DNA of 64,000 nt, taken from Nageia nagi (Eukaryota > Pinophyta). Shown here one piece after another: positions 23,761 through 35,520 of this stretch. The stretch's first letter is position 1; every line of letters begins with the position of its first letter. A program made the position numbers and the translations under genes. Location of the stretch: contig JBITNC010000001.1 of the NCBI GenBank assembly GCA_050084985.1, positions 205,716,001-205,780,000 of the forward strand, in the 5' to 3' direction. A model generated the notes under the pieces. It ran no database searches. It was not told the origin of the DNA and was given only the letters and a program-made list of their open reading frames with translations.

Positions 23761-24260
23761 AATGTGAAGGACTTGAGAAGTCTTTCCAGCAAAATACAAG
23801 CAATCAAAATGTTCATTACACAGCTAATAGACATATGTACTCCATTTTCTCATTTGTTGAAGAAAGAGGAGAAGTTAATTTGGGATGAAAAGTATCCAAA
23901 ATCTCTAGAAAACATAAAAATTTATCTCACTAATCATTTAGTTTTAGCACCTTACAATTTGTAAAGAGGTCTCTTGCTTTATGTTTGAATTCATTCCCTA
24001 GGGACCATGCTAGCACAAAAAGATGACAACAACAAAGAAAGACAAATCTACTACATCAACAAGAATCTGCATGACTATGAAATAAGGTACACTCCAATAT
24101 AAAAGACATGTTTTTCCATTATTTTTTTATAAAAAAGCTAATACACTACATGCTTGGTAACACAACATATGTCATAGCTTAGGAAAATCCTTTGAGATAC
24201 CTCATGTCCAATTCCTACCTATCTAGAAGAGTAGCAAAGTGGGTAATGTTACTCTAAGAA
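23761..24260 (+). pseudogene. R3 gypsy-type RNase H
   Basis: The connection NVKDLRSLSSKIQAIKMFIT starts the region, which then has CTPFSHLLKKEEKLIWDEKY, LGTMLAQKDDNNKERQIYYI and NLHDYEIRYTPI. A frame change follows; MLGNTTYVIA and NPLRYLMSNSYLSRRVAKWV close the domain near 24245. It is the normal RT-linked RNase H. Two stops are in positions where Gln is expected. Confidence 0.82.
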
Positions 24261-24489
24261 CTCAATTTGTTTTTTATCACTCAAAATTCAATTTGTTTTT
24301 TATCACTTAAAATTTAATAAAATGATAACTTATAATATATTTCATCACTAATCATCTAAGAAATGAAGGATCCAATACCTAGGAATAGTTCCTAGATGAA
24401 CTGGATGATCAAACCTCATACAAGGTGAGCACCATCATTAGAATCTAGTTCTACTAATCAATTCTTGAACTATAATACTCAAATATGTT

Positions 24490-24900
24490 TATAGGATTTG
24501 TATAAGATGATGAATAGATATTGTATTTCAATGGCTCAAAATGCATTCACATAGCCGGGGAAGCAATTATGCTCTTCTATCCTAACGATGATGTTATTCC
24601 TATATCTTACCATTTAAGCTTTGATTGTACTAACAACATGGCATAATATGAAGCTTTTATCCTAGGTTTGATAGTTACCATCCTCCTAAAAGTTAAAAAT
24701 ATTAAAATCTTTGGTGACTCTTAATTGATCATCAAGTAAGTGTCCCACATCTACAACAACAAAGATCCCAAGTTGTAACCATATAAGGAAATGGTTGAAG
24801 GTCTACTCATGTACTTTTTAGATTATCAGATTGACAAAATTCCAAGAGATAAAAACAAAGATGTAGATGCTATGGCTAGTGTTTATTCTCTTACCCCCAT
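24490..24900 (+). pseudogene. R3 archaeal-type RNase H
   Basis: Located after gRH, the usual Tat position. Reads ILYFNGSKCIHIAGEAIMLF (first catalytic Asp replaced by Asn), VIPISYHLSFDCTNNMA then YEAFILGLIVTILL, IKIFGDS followed by a stop and LIIK, and IPRDKNKDVDAMAS at the end, where the last catalytic Asp is kept. A duplicated 25-base segment (ctcaaaattcaatttgttttttatcact) lies just upstream at 24275-24320. Confidence 0.82.
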
Positions 24901-25079
24901 CAACATTGAATATGAGTAAACTATTCTCACCATAAAAATATTCATAAGCCTTACCATGAATGTGATGTCCAACTCTTCATTGGAGGTAACTATTTTTCTA
25001 CCACTTATGTAAATGCATGTGAATGGTATCATGATATTTTCAATTATATTAAAAATGGTCTTGTCCTTGATTCATTTTA

Positions 25080-26280
25080 TCATAATGATATAATCCAACT
25101 TAAAAAGCTAGCTACAAAATATGTCATTCTTGGTGATGTCCTATATAGGCAAACTTTTAAAGGTGCATTGCATATATGTCTCATGTGTAATGAAGTAGAT
25201 ATGGTTATTTATCAAGCTCATGATGGTCTTTATGGTGGCCATTTCATTTCTAAACATGTTTATAAAAAATTACTTAGAATTAGTTATTATTGGCCTACTA
25301 TTCTTGAATATTGTGAAATGCATATTAGAAAGTGTGAGCAATGTCAAAATAATGCTAGATTGCAACCTTCTCCTTCTCATGAATTGCATTCTATTGTATC
25401 TCGTTCACCATTTTCTATGTGGGAACTTGATTTTATTGGAAAAATTAACCATGTTTCAAGATATGGACATAAGTTTATCATTACAACTATAGAATAATTT
25501 ACCAAGTGGGTGGGGACCATACCTATGAAGTTAGATAAGGGAGGTAAAATTGTTGATTTTCTTGTTGAATTTATCATTTCTAAATATGGTGTTCCTTCTA
25601 AGTTGCTAATGGAAAATGGACCTAGCTTTAATGGAAATGAAATCAAATATTTCCATGTTGAATAACATATTGAAAGGAAGTTGTCCTCTCCTTATTATTC
25701 TTAAGGCAATGGCCAAGTAGAAGCATCAAACAAGATCATCAAAAGCGTCCTATCCAAAACTATTGCACAACATGGTAAATATTGGTATGAGTAGCTACCT
25801 TATGCTTTATGGGCCTATATAACCAACATTAGAACATATATAGGAGCCACTTTTTTCTCCCTCATGAATGGAGATGAAATCATTATCCCTCTTGAACTTG
25901 AAATCCCATCCCTTCATGTCTCCTTAGATGGTCTCATTCTTGATGAAGATAGATGAAAATCTAGGTTAGCCTAGATAGAAGCCCTAAATGAAAAGAGAGT
26001 CAATGCTCTACAACATCATGCCTATCATTCTCATATCAAAAGAGCCTATAATAAGAAAATCATTTCTAAAGAGTTTAAAATAGGTGACATTATCTTGAAA
26101 AAAAACTTTTCCAATACCAAAGCACTTGAAAATGGAAAGAAAGGAAAATTTGATCCCAACTAGATTAGTCTTGACATTATCATTGCCAACTATGGAAAAG
26201 GTGCATATAAAATTTCAACACTTGAAGGAAAAGAGGAACATAATACTATAAATATCATGCATCTAAAAATGTTTATATAT
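25080..26280 (+). pseudogene. R3 integrase, best preserved of the window
   Basis: The open stretch 25168-25497 contains the zinc-binding domain: AHDGLYGGHFISKHVYKKLL (two His), ISYYWPTILEYCEMH and RKCEQCQ (Cys pair). The core follows: SMWELDFIGKINHVS with the first catalytic Asp at 25429-25431, VPSKLLMENG where the second Asp is Glu, and GNGQVEASNKIIKSVLSK with the catalytic Glu at 25720-25722. The C-terminal part has FFSLMNGDEIIIPLELEIPS, YNKKIISKEFKIGDIILKK and KGKFDPN. Only about six stops interrupt it. No chromodomain. Confidence 0.88.
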
Positions 26281-26920
26281 ATATATTTGCATTTTTAGAT
26301 ACTAACACTATAGGTCAAAAGCTTTCATAACCCAACACTATCATTCAATTTTGAGCACTTCCACTACATTTAGGTCACATCAGCCAATAGTTAAAAGGTT
26401 TAATAGGTATCATTCCTACTTATAATTAAAAAAATTGGTTATAATTTCAATTTATAATACACATTACTGTCAAAATATTACCAACTAATCCCTTTGAAAG
26501 AAAGAACCATCATCATCAACATGGTGACTTGGGAAACCAAGTTAGGTCAAATATCCAACTATCATTTATTTCATCCTTCTTAGTAAGAAATGAACCAAGA
26601 ACTATGTGTAATCATTTGAAAAAATTCCATTGAAACATGGTGGCTTATGGCAACCAAGCTAGGTCAAACATGCAAAGATCATCCACATCTTTAGCTTTCT
26701 CAAGCACTTATGTAGGTTTTATTATTCTTTGCCTTAGATTGCTTTATGAGGCATCACACTTCATTTTGCAACCAAGTCAAAGAGGGGGCATAACATCAAC
26801 AAACTTGAAGTGTCTCAAATTATCACCAAACATCACAATATTAGAGAGTACTCTTTTATTCTAATTTATTTTTCTTGAATATACTTTGAATTATGTTTTG
26901 ATTCCCTTCCAAATCATATT
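26281..26920 (+). other. R3 3' untranslated region
   Basis: Non-coding stretch between integrase and LTR. Two near-repeats begin atggtgacttgggaaaccaa (26520) and atggtggcttatggcaacca (26637). A first purine run, caaagagggggca, lies at 26776-26788. Confidence 0.5.
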
Positions 26921-26934
26921 CAAAGTGGGGCATC
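26921..26934 (+). other. R3 polypurine tract
   Basis: caaagtggggcatc directly precedes the TG start of the LTR. A second candidate (caaagagggggca) lies about 150 bases upstream; the adjacent one is preferred. Confidence 0.65.
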
Positions 26935-27669
26935 TGTTAACACTTAATTAATTAAAATACCTTTTTAAGTATCTAAATTCTATTTATTTATTTAATTAAA
27001 TAAATGTTTATTATCCATAAAGTGCACACTAATCTACCTTTATATTTTATGGTAATAGGTGGGTTAGCCTCATAATAAGCCTAAGAAATTACCTTGACAC
27101 TTACTTGTTGCCTATAAAGGTGGAAGTATGTGCATGGCCTTTGTAAGATAAGATAATATACTCTAAAAATCACCATAATCATCCCAACACCTTGATAGGA
27201 AAAACTTATAAAGTCTCTAAGACTAGTGTTTCTTAACATCACCTATCAATATTGGAAATTTATTATACTTTGAGCATCTCTATGATAATTACTCTATCCT
27301 CAAGCACTTTTCAAAATATTGAAGATTTGATGATGATGATGAATTAAAAGCAAGACCAATTTGAGTATATAACTTGGCACTACCATTGGGTTCTAGGCAT
27401 CACCATTGTGTTCTTGATGGGTTTGCAACTCTAGCTTTGGACACTATTCATTGTTCATCATAAGTTGATTGAAAATTACCCTTGTTTGTCATCATAGTTA
27501 AGTAACAAGTTTGTATCTTTTATATCTCCAATATTGATAGGTTAATATCTTGAGATCTTCATTTGCTTACTTTATCCATCTATACAACTTTCAAGGAATT
27601 TGTTAACTTTACATTTAATCACTCATAAAATATAATGTATTAGGTTTTATTTAATTAATTCCTTTTACA
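26935..27669 (+). repeat. R3 3' LTR
   Basis: Starts TGTTAACACTTAATTAATTA and ends ...ttaattaattccttttaca, so it has TG/CA ends and the two ends are inverted relatives over about 25 bases. A perfect 20-base palindrome (atttatttaattaaataaat, 26986-27005) lies in the U3 part. A possible TATA box, cctataaaggtgg, is near 27111. The 275-bp array resumes just after the end. The partner LTR was not found. Confidence 0.7.
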
Positions 27670-27679
27670 TTATAAATAG

Positions 27680-28435
27680 CATGGCTTGTATCAAAACATT
27701 TTTCTAAATAAATTATGACCTGTACTATGAAATAATTTAAATAAAATATATGATCCAAAAATTAGCTTGGAGAAGGAAACCAACTATTCAACTCAAAACT
27801 TTTCTAAGTGTCAAAAACTAATCCAAAAGTAGTAAGTTGGAAAAATATGCTAGCCAAACATTAAAAAAATATTTAGCTACCAAGTGCATATATTCTTGTA
27901 AATACAAAATGATTAGATGAAAAAAATGGAATATGTTGTGGTCTCCTTCATATCATAGCCTGTATCAAAACTTTTTTACAAATAAATTATGACATGTAAT
28001 ATGAAATGATTTAAATACACCATATGATCCAAAAACTAGCTTGGATAAGGAAATTAACTATTCAACCCATAAAATTTCCAAGTATCAAAAACCAATTTAA
28101 AAGTGATAAGTTTGTAAAAATAAGCTTGTAATACTTAGCCAAACATAGAAAAAACATGTTTGTATTAGAACTTTTTCACAAATTTATTCTGATAAAAATA
28201 TTTATAACATTTAATGATAATTAAATTTGTAAAGCATATAATTAAAATTATTTAAGCATAATTGTATAACATATACTTTGAATCTTATTACACTTATATT
28301 TAAATGATGACATGTGATATGAAATGTTTTAAATACACCATATGATCCAAAAACTACCATGGAGAAGGAAAGCAACTGTTCAACCTAGAAATTTTTTAAC
28401 TTAAAAAATCAATCTAAAAGTGATAAGTTGGAAAA
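27680..28435. repeat. ~275-bp tandem array, right part
   Basis: Continues the array of 19160-19998 beyond R3. Anchors gatccaaaaa-tagcttgga lie at about 27752, 28027 and 28343; the last interval is longer (316) because of an insert at about 28150-28310. The unit again contains gccaaacat, aaataaattatgac and atgatatgaaatg segments. Confidence 0.78.
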
Positions 28436-28469
28436 ATACTATCTTTTTTATTCTTGTACAAGTTACCAA

Positions 28470-29530
28470 GATATCCATCATGCTTCTAGAAATGTACCCT
28501 CAATATCCTTACATACATATTCAATGTCACCATCATTTATGTTATCATCTTGATAAATTTCAAGTTCAACAAAGTCTATTCCTCCAAAGATGTCCACCTC
28601 ATATACTCCAATGTATTTGATCCCTCTTGAAGGTTCTAAGAGAGCTACATACAAATTGGTTTCAATTGAATCTTGTATATAAAAAACTTATTTGGCTTGC
28701 AATGTTAGAATATATGGATCATCTTCTTGTTTATCCTAATATTGTAATTTGCTCATGTTAACCATTATTTATCCTATTTCATCAATTTTAATTCCACACT
28801 TATTTTTGGAAATATTCATCCAATTACATTTTAACAAGGGGTATTTTCACCATAATAAGTCCAACAAAATCATTTCCTTAATAACACCACAATATGTGAT
28901 TATTTCAATAACCTAATTTATGTCTTTTGCACTTGATCTATAACTGATAATTGCATTAACACACATGCTACTATTTTGAGTTACTCTTTATTCATCTATG
29001 TATATAGTATAAAATATATATAATTATTGATAAAATAACCTAAGAATCTAGTCACATCTTGTGTGTTAACTATTTTATTATATCAAATTCATCATCATTA
29101 TGTTGCAATTTATCTCCTTAAAACTAAAATAAAGAATAATAGTTTAAATATGATTATAGAATATTACATAACAATCAATATAAATATAGAATATTATATT
29201 CAAGTGATCATAATAACCTGATTTTTTAGCCAATGGATGAATTTCTTAATTTGAGCTTTTTGCACTACTACTTCATCTCTCATCACACAAGGGTTAGATT
29301 CCTTGATACTCATATTATGTTTCCTAATTTGGCATAAAGTTTATTAAGCATAGTGAGATATAAATAATAAAATAATATATGACCCTATAGTATATATAAT
29401 ATAAATAAATAAATATGTACTTACTCTAATTAAGGTTGAACTTTATCCAACTTCATGAGAATGTATTGATGGTCTTGCTCAAGAGAAATTTTATCCAAAT
29501 CAAATAATTTGCCATTGAAAGTTGGCTGTT
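28470..29530 (-). pseudogene. CACTA (En/Spm) transposase C-terminal fragment, TNP2/DUF4216-like
   Basis: Minus-strand remnant of a DNA transposon. From right to left: TFNGKLFDLDKISLEQDHQY (about 29520-29455), SIKESNPCVMRDEVVVQKAQ then IKKFIHWLKNQVI (about 29320-29225), YRSSAKDIN with VIEIITYCGVIKEMILLD (28950-28860), WMNISKNKCGIKIDEIG and MVNMSKLQY (28830-28745), then EDDPYILTLQAK, VFYIQDSIETNLYVALLEP and YEVDIFG (28725-28580). This order matches the C-terminal domain of plant TNP2-like transposases. The gap 29000-29210 may be intron or insertion. No TIRs were located. The catalytic N-terminal part is absent here. Confidence 0.75.
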
Positions 29531-29749
29531 AATATGTATTTTGGTACACTTAAGATTTTCTTATAAATGAACTAAATACATAAATATTTAATTATGTATT
29601 ATATAAGCTAATTAACTCAAATAAATATGTATCAATAATAGAAAAATAATAATATAATAATGCAATAATAGAATTACTAATTACATTGATGTCAAGATAT
29701 AAAACAAATGCATGTAATAAAGAGAAGGAATAAAGTGTAAGATAAATAC

Positions 29750-29947
29750 TTATGTGTTCTTACCTATATCATGGTTGAGGATATGCAAGACAAACTTATA
29801 AAAGAGAGGTGACCTTGCTGCATGAACCCCACAACCAATAATATAAAGGATCCTAGTACTAGTGTTAGGATCTAAGAATTCAATGGATGTGCACTTTTGT
29901 GTAGGCCTTAACATTTTGGTATAATGAGGTTCACCAATAAGGATCAA
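29750..29947 (-). CDS. Short ORF of unknown identity beside the CACTA remnant
   Basis: 65-codon minus-strand frame with a non-repetitive composition (TSTRILYIIGCGVHAARSPL, FYKFVLHILNHDIGKN). It lies about 220 bases upstream, in the minus sense, of the transposase fragment and could be a further, unrecognised piece of the same transposon or of an unrelated gene. I cannot assign it. It may equally be a chance frame. Confidence 0.25.
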   Translation of the reverse strand: MILIGEPHYTKMLRPTQKCTSIEFLDPNTSTRILYIIGCGVHAARSPLFYKFVLHILNHDIGKNT

Positions 29948-30769
29948 TGAAAATAGATATGATGATAAGTCAAACCAAGCATATGATCATGAATATGGAT
30001 GATATATATTTGATTAAGTGTTAACAAGATTCCAATCTAAATAGGTGGTGTTTAGAAACACCTAAGATTAGGGTACCATCTATCGATATGTAATCTTGAT
30101 ATGATTTCCATAAGTTAGAGATAATTACATTTATATTAGGTATGATATCACCATTTAACCTCTTTAATATAGGTTGAAGTTTTTCTAATGTATCTAATAT
30201 AAAATAAGGTAAAATATGACTAAAATATGATTAAATATGACTAAACACATATGAAAAGTTTCAATTAAGTGGGATCATGTTAAGAGACTACTTTTAGGTG
30301 TTAAAAAATACTCCCCTTTGTAAGTATAATGGAATTGAATCTTGAAATGATATATTCTTGCAAAGGAAGTAAAGGTGAAGAGAAGAAAATTTTGATACTT
30401 CCCTAGTCTAGCTCTAGGATTGTCCAAATCATGAAGAGTTAATGATATATATTTCTCTCTCTTTACCTTGGTTGTGAGAAGTAATGAGTTGAATGAACTA
30501 GAATTAACCAAGAAAAAAGAATAAAACCTAAAAATAAGAGAAATAAAATACCAACTTTCAAGCATATAAGTTATGATTAACTCATAAAAGATATGGCAAC
30601 AATATATAATAGAAATTATTATAACATTTAATTACAAATGATATAGCAATAATTGAGTAAGAATGAAATTAATATAATATGCATACATCATCTTGAGAAC
30701 ACAAAATATAGAAATATTCAATGATTTATTATTGTATGTATGTATGTATATATATATAATCATCATAAA

Positions 30770-31230
30770 GGTGTGTCCACATCATCATGGGTACATACCC
30801 CATTCCTAGATGGATAACATGTAATAAAAACTATATATGTTAACATCATCATGAGGTACATGCCCCATTCCTAGATGCAACATATGAATAATAAAGAACT
30901 AGCATAGTGATGGTTAGTTTAGACCAAACCAAAAAAGGTGACTCAAATATGGAGGTTAATTGAGATCCAACCACCAAAAGTGATTTCAAGATATATGCTC
31001 TTCATTTTCATGAGGCACATATCCCATTCTTATATGTGATTTAAAGGTGATGGTTAGTTAAGACCCAACTAACAAAGATGACTTAAAGATGATTGATTTA
31101 TTTCCCAACCATGGATGATTATAGTACTAGTGATAATATGGTCATTAGATCGATGATTAGTCTAGTCCCGATAACCAAGATAACCCAAGAAAATGGTTAA
31201 TTTTGTCCCAACCAAATGATCATAAAATAG
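30770..31230. repeat. Interspersed imperfect repeats
   Basis: catcatgggtacataccccattcctagatg (30784) recurs as catcatgaggtacatgccccattcctagat (30847) and, more degraded, as catgaggcacatatcccattcttat (31009). Between them lie four variants of ggttagt-tagacccaac followed by caaagatgact. There is no coding sense. Confidence 0.65.
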
Positions 31231-33279
31231 TTATGGGTATTTAACATCCACCCAGAAAGGATATGGTGTATCAAGAAAATAATTAAGTATAATATGATTG
31301 AATTTTGATCATGTATATGAAGATAAGAGAGTAGAAAATAATACCTATACTTACCTTTGATGAAATGCTTGATTTGATGCATGACTACTAGTGCAAGTAT
31401 TGATGTTAGGAAATGCACAAAAGGTAGCATGAGCATTGAGCCTCATTATGTTTTTAGATTTAATGTTATTTTGGGGGTGAGATGTAACTATTCTAAGAGG
31501 TTTGATTTATGTATGGTATCTAAGAACAAAAATAAATTGCATAAGACATCATTTGTACAACTAACTAAATCTATGTCATTGATTTATATTTGATAACTAT
31601 CTAACCCTAATCTAATACTACCACATGCTATATCTAACCTAAATATGATCCATGATTTTTGTGATTGGCATTTTTGTCTAAAATATGCTAGGAATACCAA
31701 CACAAGAACTGAGATAAATGAGAAAATTTTATTCAAAAAGCTAGCATAGGTGCTATCTTAATATAATAATAACAAAAGATAGGATCAAGATACATGACCT
31801 CTAGACTAATAATTAACTAAAATACTACTATTAGAACTTGTATGACAATCTTCCCTTATGCATAAAAGGGCTTAAGGTTCTTTACATTGGTTGAAAATTT
31901 ATCCACTTTACCATCAACTATTGCTAACCTACATGAATTATCCACTTTACCATCAAGTATTTTGCAACAATTAAGATGAATTTGTGTTCCTTACTAGATT
32001 TGGGATTAATAACTCCAACTAAATCTAAAGCCCTAATAGTAAAAGGATAAGAAGATATCATTGTGGCCAATTCAAATTAAAGAGCCTATTTCAAGTTTAA
32101 ATATTTTGGAGGTTCAAAGTTTCAAAATCTTATACCTAGTGCAGATTTGATATTCTTGAATACCAAGCACTAATACAAGTTGATGAAATAGAGGATTTAG
32201 AATTTAAAGAAATTTTAGATTATTCAAAATTTCTCAAAATTTGAATTTAACCTTACAATTATATAAAGGATAAAAATACCTTTCCAATAGTTGCTCACAT
32301 GCCTAAAATAGACTTTCTACTCCCAAAAAGTGAAATTGAATTTTTTCAAATGAAAAATAACTTTTCCAAACCTCTAAAAATAGTACAAAATTAAAATGCT
32401 AGAGTTACATGAGTTTTTGATTGGCTATAACTTGTTGAAACTCTATAAAAGTCAAAAACTAACTCTATAAATGTTTTTCTAAGTTTCATATACTTGAACT
32501 TTGTCAGATTTCTTGGAAAGTTGAAATTTTTAGAAAAATTAAAAATTTTTGAACAAGATTGATTGGTTTATATGAGTAACTTTGGAGGGATGTAACTTTA
32601 TGGGATATTAATGAAACCTAGAAATATGATTCATTAAAATGATTAACATAAAATTATATATATAATCATGTAGTTTTTGGAAAAGTTTAAGGAGAATGGA
32701 AGGGTCAAAAGTGAGCTTGAATTAAAAGACTCTTGAAGCTTAATGAGTAAGGCTATGAAAGAGCAAGCTTGTATTTTATGATTTTTGAGTGTGATGTGCT
32801 AATGGAGTATGACATGTTATACATGGATAGAAAGGTATTGAAACTAAAAATCTAAAACAAAAGTAATCATACAAAAGGGAGGTCTATAATAAAAGATATA
32901 GCCTCTAAAAGCAAACTAGTCTTGAATAAAGATAATGCAAGACAACCATGAATAACTTTAAATCCATTGCTCAAAATGGGAAACAAAAAAGTAACCACAT
33001 GTTTAAAATGATTTTAAATAGTTAATTATCATCATGGAAGAGACTTATATCACTCCTATAAAGATCCAAATGTATTTTCTCATGCATACTAGGCTAAAAA
33101 TAGAAAACACATCACACAACCATAAAGAAATGAAAGCTCCATGAATATACACCATGATATGGATGAAATATTCTTTGTATTAACTAAAATATATGTTATA
33201 AATATCATCTTCATGGATTTAAAGTAATGGAATATTTCAAATATAAAATTATTTCCATGGGGCATCCATAAGACACCTT

Positions 33280-33395
33280 AAGGATAAGGGTAGAAACCAT
33301 GAACTGCTTAAAGATAAGGGTAGCAACCATGAATTGCTTAAAGATAAGGTTAGCAAACATGAACTACTTAAGGATAAGGTAGTAAACCATATAAA
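33280..33395. repeat. 30-bp tandem repeat, ~3.8 copies
   Basis: Units of 30 bases (aagataagggtagcaaccat plus gaattgctta). Because 30 is a multiple of three, the minus strand reads as a 10-residue Ser/Leu/Trp repeat, a by-product of the tandem structure. No unique spacers lie between copies, so this is not a CRISPR array. Confidence 0.85.
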
Positions 33396-33930
33396 ATTAT
33401 TCCACCAAAAATCATAAATATGATTATGAATAAGGTATATAACCATCAATACATGGTTCCTTGGGGCACTCATAGGTCTACTACAAGAGATAATGCAATA
33501 ATAATAGGGTTGTGAATCTCAATTGAGTGCATTTTCATCTCTATAATGAAACAAGTGGAGGAGGCTAAGGAATTGATAAGTTACAATAGGAGTAGCATGA
33601 TGCTATAAAAGCTAAATCAAGAATGGTTGAATATAATCAACCATTTATATATCCTGAAACTTCATTACTTGGCAAAGGCATGTTGGAGAAGCATGCCATG
33701 AGTTGTTGGAGTAATGACACTATATAGAAAACTACAAGTGATAGAGTGTTGAAGCTAAAAAATATGGTTGTTTGTTTAGGCACAACATGCTAAAGAAATC
33801 CATATAATAAATTTGATATGAATTTTATTGTTCAACAACTATATGGAGGAGTACGTGGACATGAATATCTCAACAAACTTGCAACTTAAAAAGGAGGTAG
33901 TGACCACCAAGGAAATATTAAAAATATGCA

Positions 33931-33950
33931 TCCCACTTTTTCTTTTATAA
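33931..33950 (-). other. R4 candidate polypurine tract
   Basis: On the minus strand the sequence is purine-rich (aaaagaaaaagtggga), similar to the R3 PPT core aaagtgggg. The LTR would extend leftward from about 33930. The partner LTR was not found, so this is tentative. Confidence 0.4.
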
Positions 33951-33959
33951 CAAATTACA

Positions 33960-34440
33960 AATTTATATTTATTCCAAATAAATATTTAAAACATTACAAT
34001 TTATTGAAGAAATAAATTCCTTCAAAGTTAGAGTGCCTTTGACACTTTTCACATTTGTGAACATGTAAAATGTAATCATTTTTCATAGATGGCTAATAAT
34101 ATCCTAGTCTTAAGAGCTTATGAAATATGTATTTACCATTGAAATTCCTTTCATTTATGCTATCATGTACTTATTCCATATCTTATTTTCTTTAGTTTAT
34201 TTATATATCTAAGCAAAGTACCATCAAATTATCTTTTATAAAGAATATCACCAATAATGACATACTTTGTAGCCATGCATTTTAGTCTTTGTTTGAAGAA
34301 CTTGGAATGACATGAATCCAAAATCCTTTCTTTCTTGAGGTAGTTGTAGATGTCAGTGTACCATTCATGTAATGGGAGAGTAACACATATGAGTAACTCT
34401 CTCTTTAATAACCCTTGATATTCATCATCATCCATAAAAT
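33960..34440 (-). pseudogene. R4 integrase N-terminal part, core deleted
   Basis: Minus-strand remnant. The open stretch 34229-34435 carries WYTDIYNYLKKERILDS and MATKYVIIGDILYKR, the pre-integrase segment. The zinc-binding domain follows with IFHKLLRLGYY, SMKNDYILHVHKCEKCQRHS (34110-34010). The catalytic core that should come next is absent; the sequence passes into the PPT-like tract, so a deletion removed it. Confidence 0.75.
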
Positions 34441-34499
34441 AATAATATCTAAGGCTATTGATTTTGATAATGGTTTCCTCTCTTCAACTAAGATATGTG

Positions 34500-34930
34500 T
34501 TAATAAAGTAGCATTAGCTACATAATATGCAAATATGTTATTATTCCTTGAAATATTTTAAAATTAAGTTTGTGTGAAGTATATTTGAACCATCAAAGTA
34601 ACTAAGTCCTTATATGGCTACAATTTCTCATATTTTATGTTGTAAATATCATTTATTTTGTTGATGATAAGTTGTGAATTACTATAAAATTTTAATTGAA
34701 TAATTCCAAGATTCATTACTATCATTAATTTTAAGACTAAAGCTTCATACTCATCCATAATATTAGTGAATTCAAAATTTAACTTGTAAGCCATAAGAAT
34801 CATACCATCTTCAAGAGATACTAGCATAATTCCTACCCCAAGCCCTTGTAAATATTTGGAGCCACCAATGAATAGTGTCCATGTTTTATCTTCACACTAG
34901 TCAACAAGTTCTAGAAGCTTATTATTGTTG
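34500..34930 (-). pseudogene. R4 archaeal-type RNase H
   Basis: Reads KTWTLFIGGSKYLQGLGVGI (first catalytic Asp replaced by Gly), then in the open stretch 34618-34827 MAYKLNFEFTNIMDEYEALV and LKFYSNSQLIINKINDIYNI, where the GDS box is SNS. It follows gRH as in R1 and R3. Catalytic residues are largely lost. Confidence 0.82.
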
Positions 34931-34939
34931 CCATATTCA

Positions 34940-35520
34940 TCACATGGTGCTGCTGCAAGCATATTAGCTATAACCTATACCTTGATTATTTTTTGGTATG
35001 TTTATAGAAGATTGAACTCTTGTAAGTCTATTATCCATTTGGTTAGTCTTCCTTGTAATTGATATTTTGATAACAAGTACCTTAATGGATGATTTGGAGC
35101 TACAATGTAGTGTTGGTTATCATGTAGTATCTTAAATTTTTTTTTATGTAGACTATTGCATAACACAACTTCTTAATTGGTTTATAATTGATTTCTACAT
35201 TCTATAGTATCTTATATAAATAGTACATATCCCTCTCCCTATTTTCTTTATCAACTTGCAAAAGGAATATCCTAATAGCATTATTTGTAGTTGAGATATA
35301 CAAATATAGAGGTTTGGTATGATTAATAGGATGCCAAATAGAAGGATTAAGCAAGTAAAATTTGACATCTTCAAATTCTTTTTGACACTCCTTAGTCCAT
35401 ATAAACTGATTTACCTTCTTAAGCAAGCAAGAGAATGAAGCTATTCTATCTGCTACCTGAGCCATGAATCTTTTGACTACTTATAACTTTTCTTGAAGAC
35501 TTCTTAGTTGTTTAATATTC
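34940..35520 (-). pseudogene. R4 gypsy-type RNase H
   Basis: The open stretch 35202-35465 contains MAQVADRIASFSCLLKKVNQ, FIWTKECQKEFEDVKFYLLN and PLYLYISTTNNAIRIFLLQV. The C-terminal half (35200-34950) is broken but includes the AKKI.HYML-like region. It is the normal RT-linked domain. Confidence 0.8.

Larger units (their letters stand above)
19999..27669 (+). mobile_element. R3: Tat-type retrotransposon without visible 5' LTR
   Basis: Plus-strand gag, protease, linker, RT, gRH, aRH and integrase in canonical order, then a PPT and a 735-bp LTR. It lies between the two halves of a 275-bp tandem array. The left LTR is missing: only about 170 bases separate the array from the gag-like frame. 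Either a deletion removed the 5' LTR or the element's left boundary was rearranged after insertion. Confidence 0.75.
29950..33930. other. Gene-free interval between CACTA remnant and R4
   Basis: No convincing homology on either strand. It contains a perfect ggtgttt-ag-aaacacc inverted repeat (near 30046), a tgtatgta/tata run (30733-30757), the repeats of 30770-31230 and the 30-bp repeats near 33280. The right end (about 31700-33930) may be the decayed LTR of R4, because a PPT-like tract follows it, but no partner LTR is present. Confidence 0.4.

Noticed and set aside
33249-33473. Ser/Leu/Trp-rich repetitive ORF, and the 30-bp repeats as a possible CRISPR
   Set aside because: The repeats are directly adjacent with no unique spacers; the ORF only reflects a tandem unit divisible by three.
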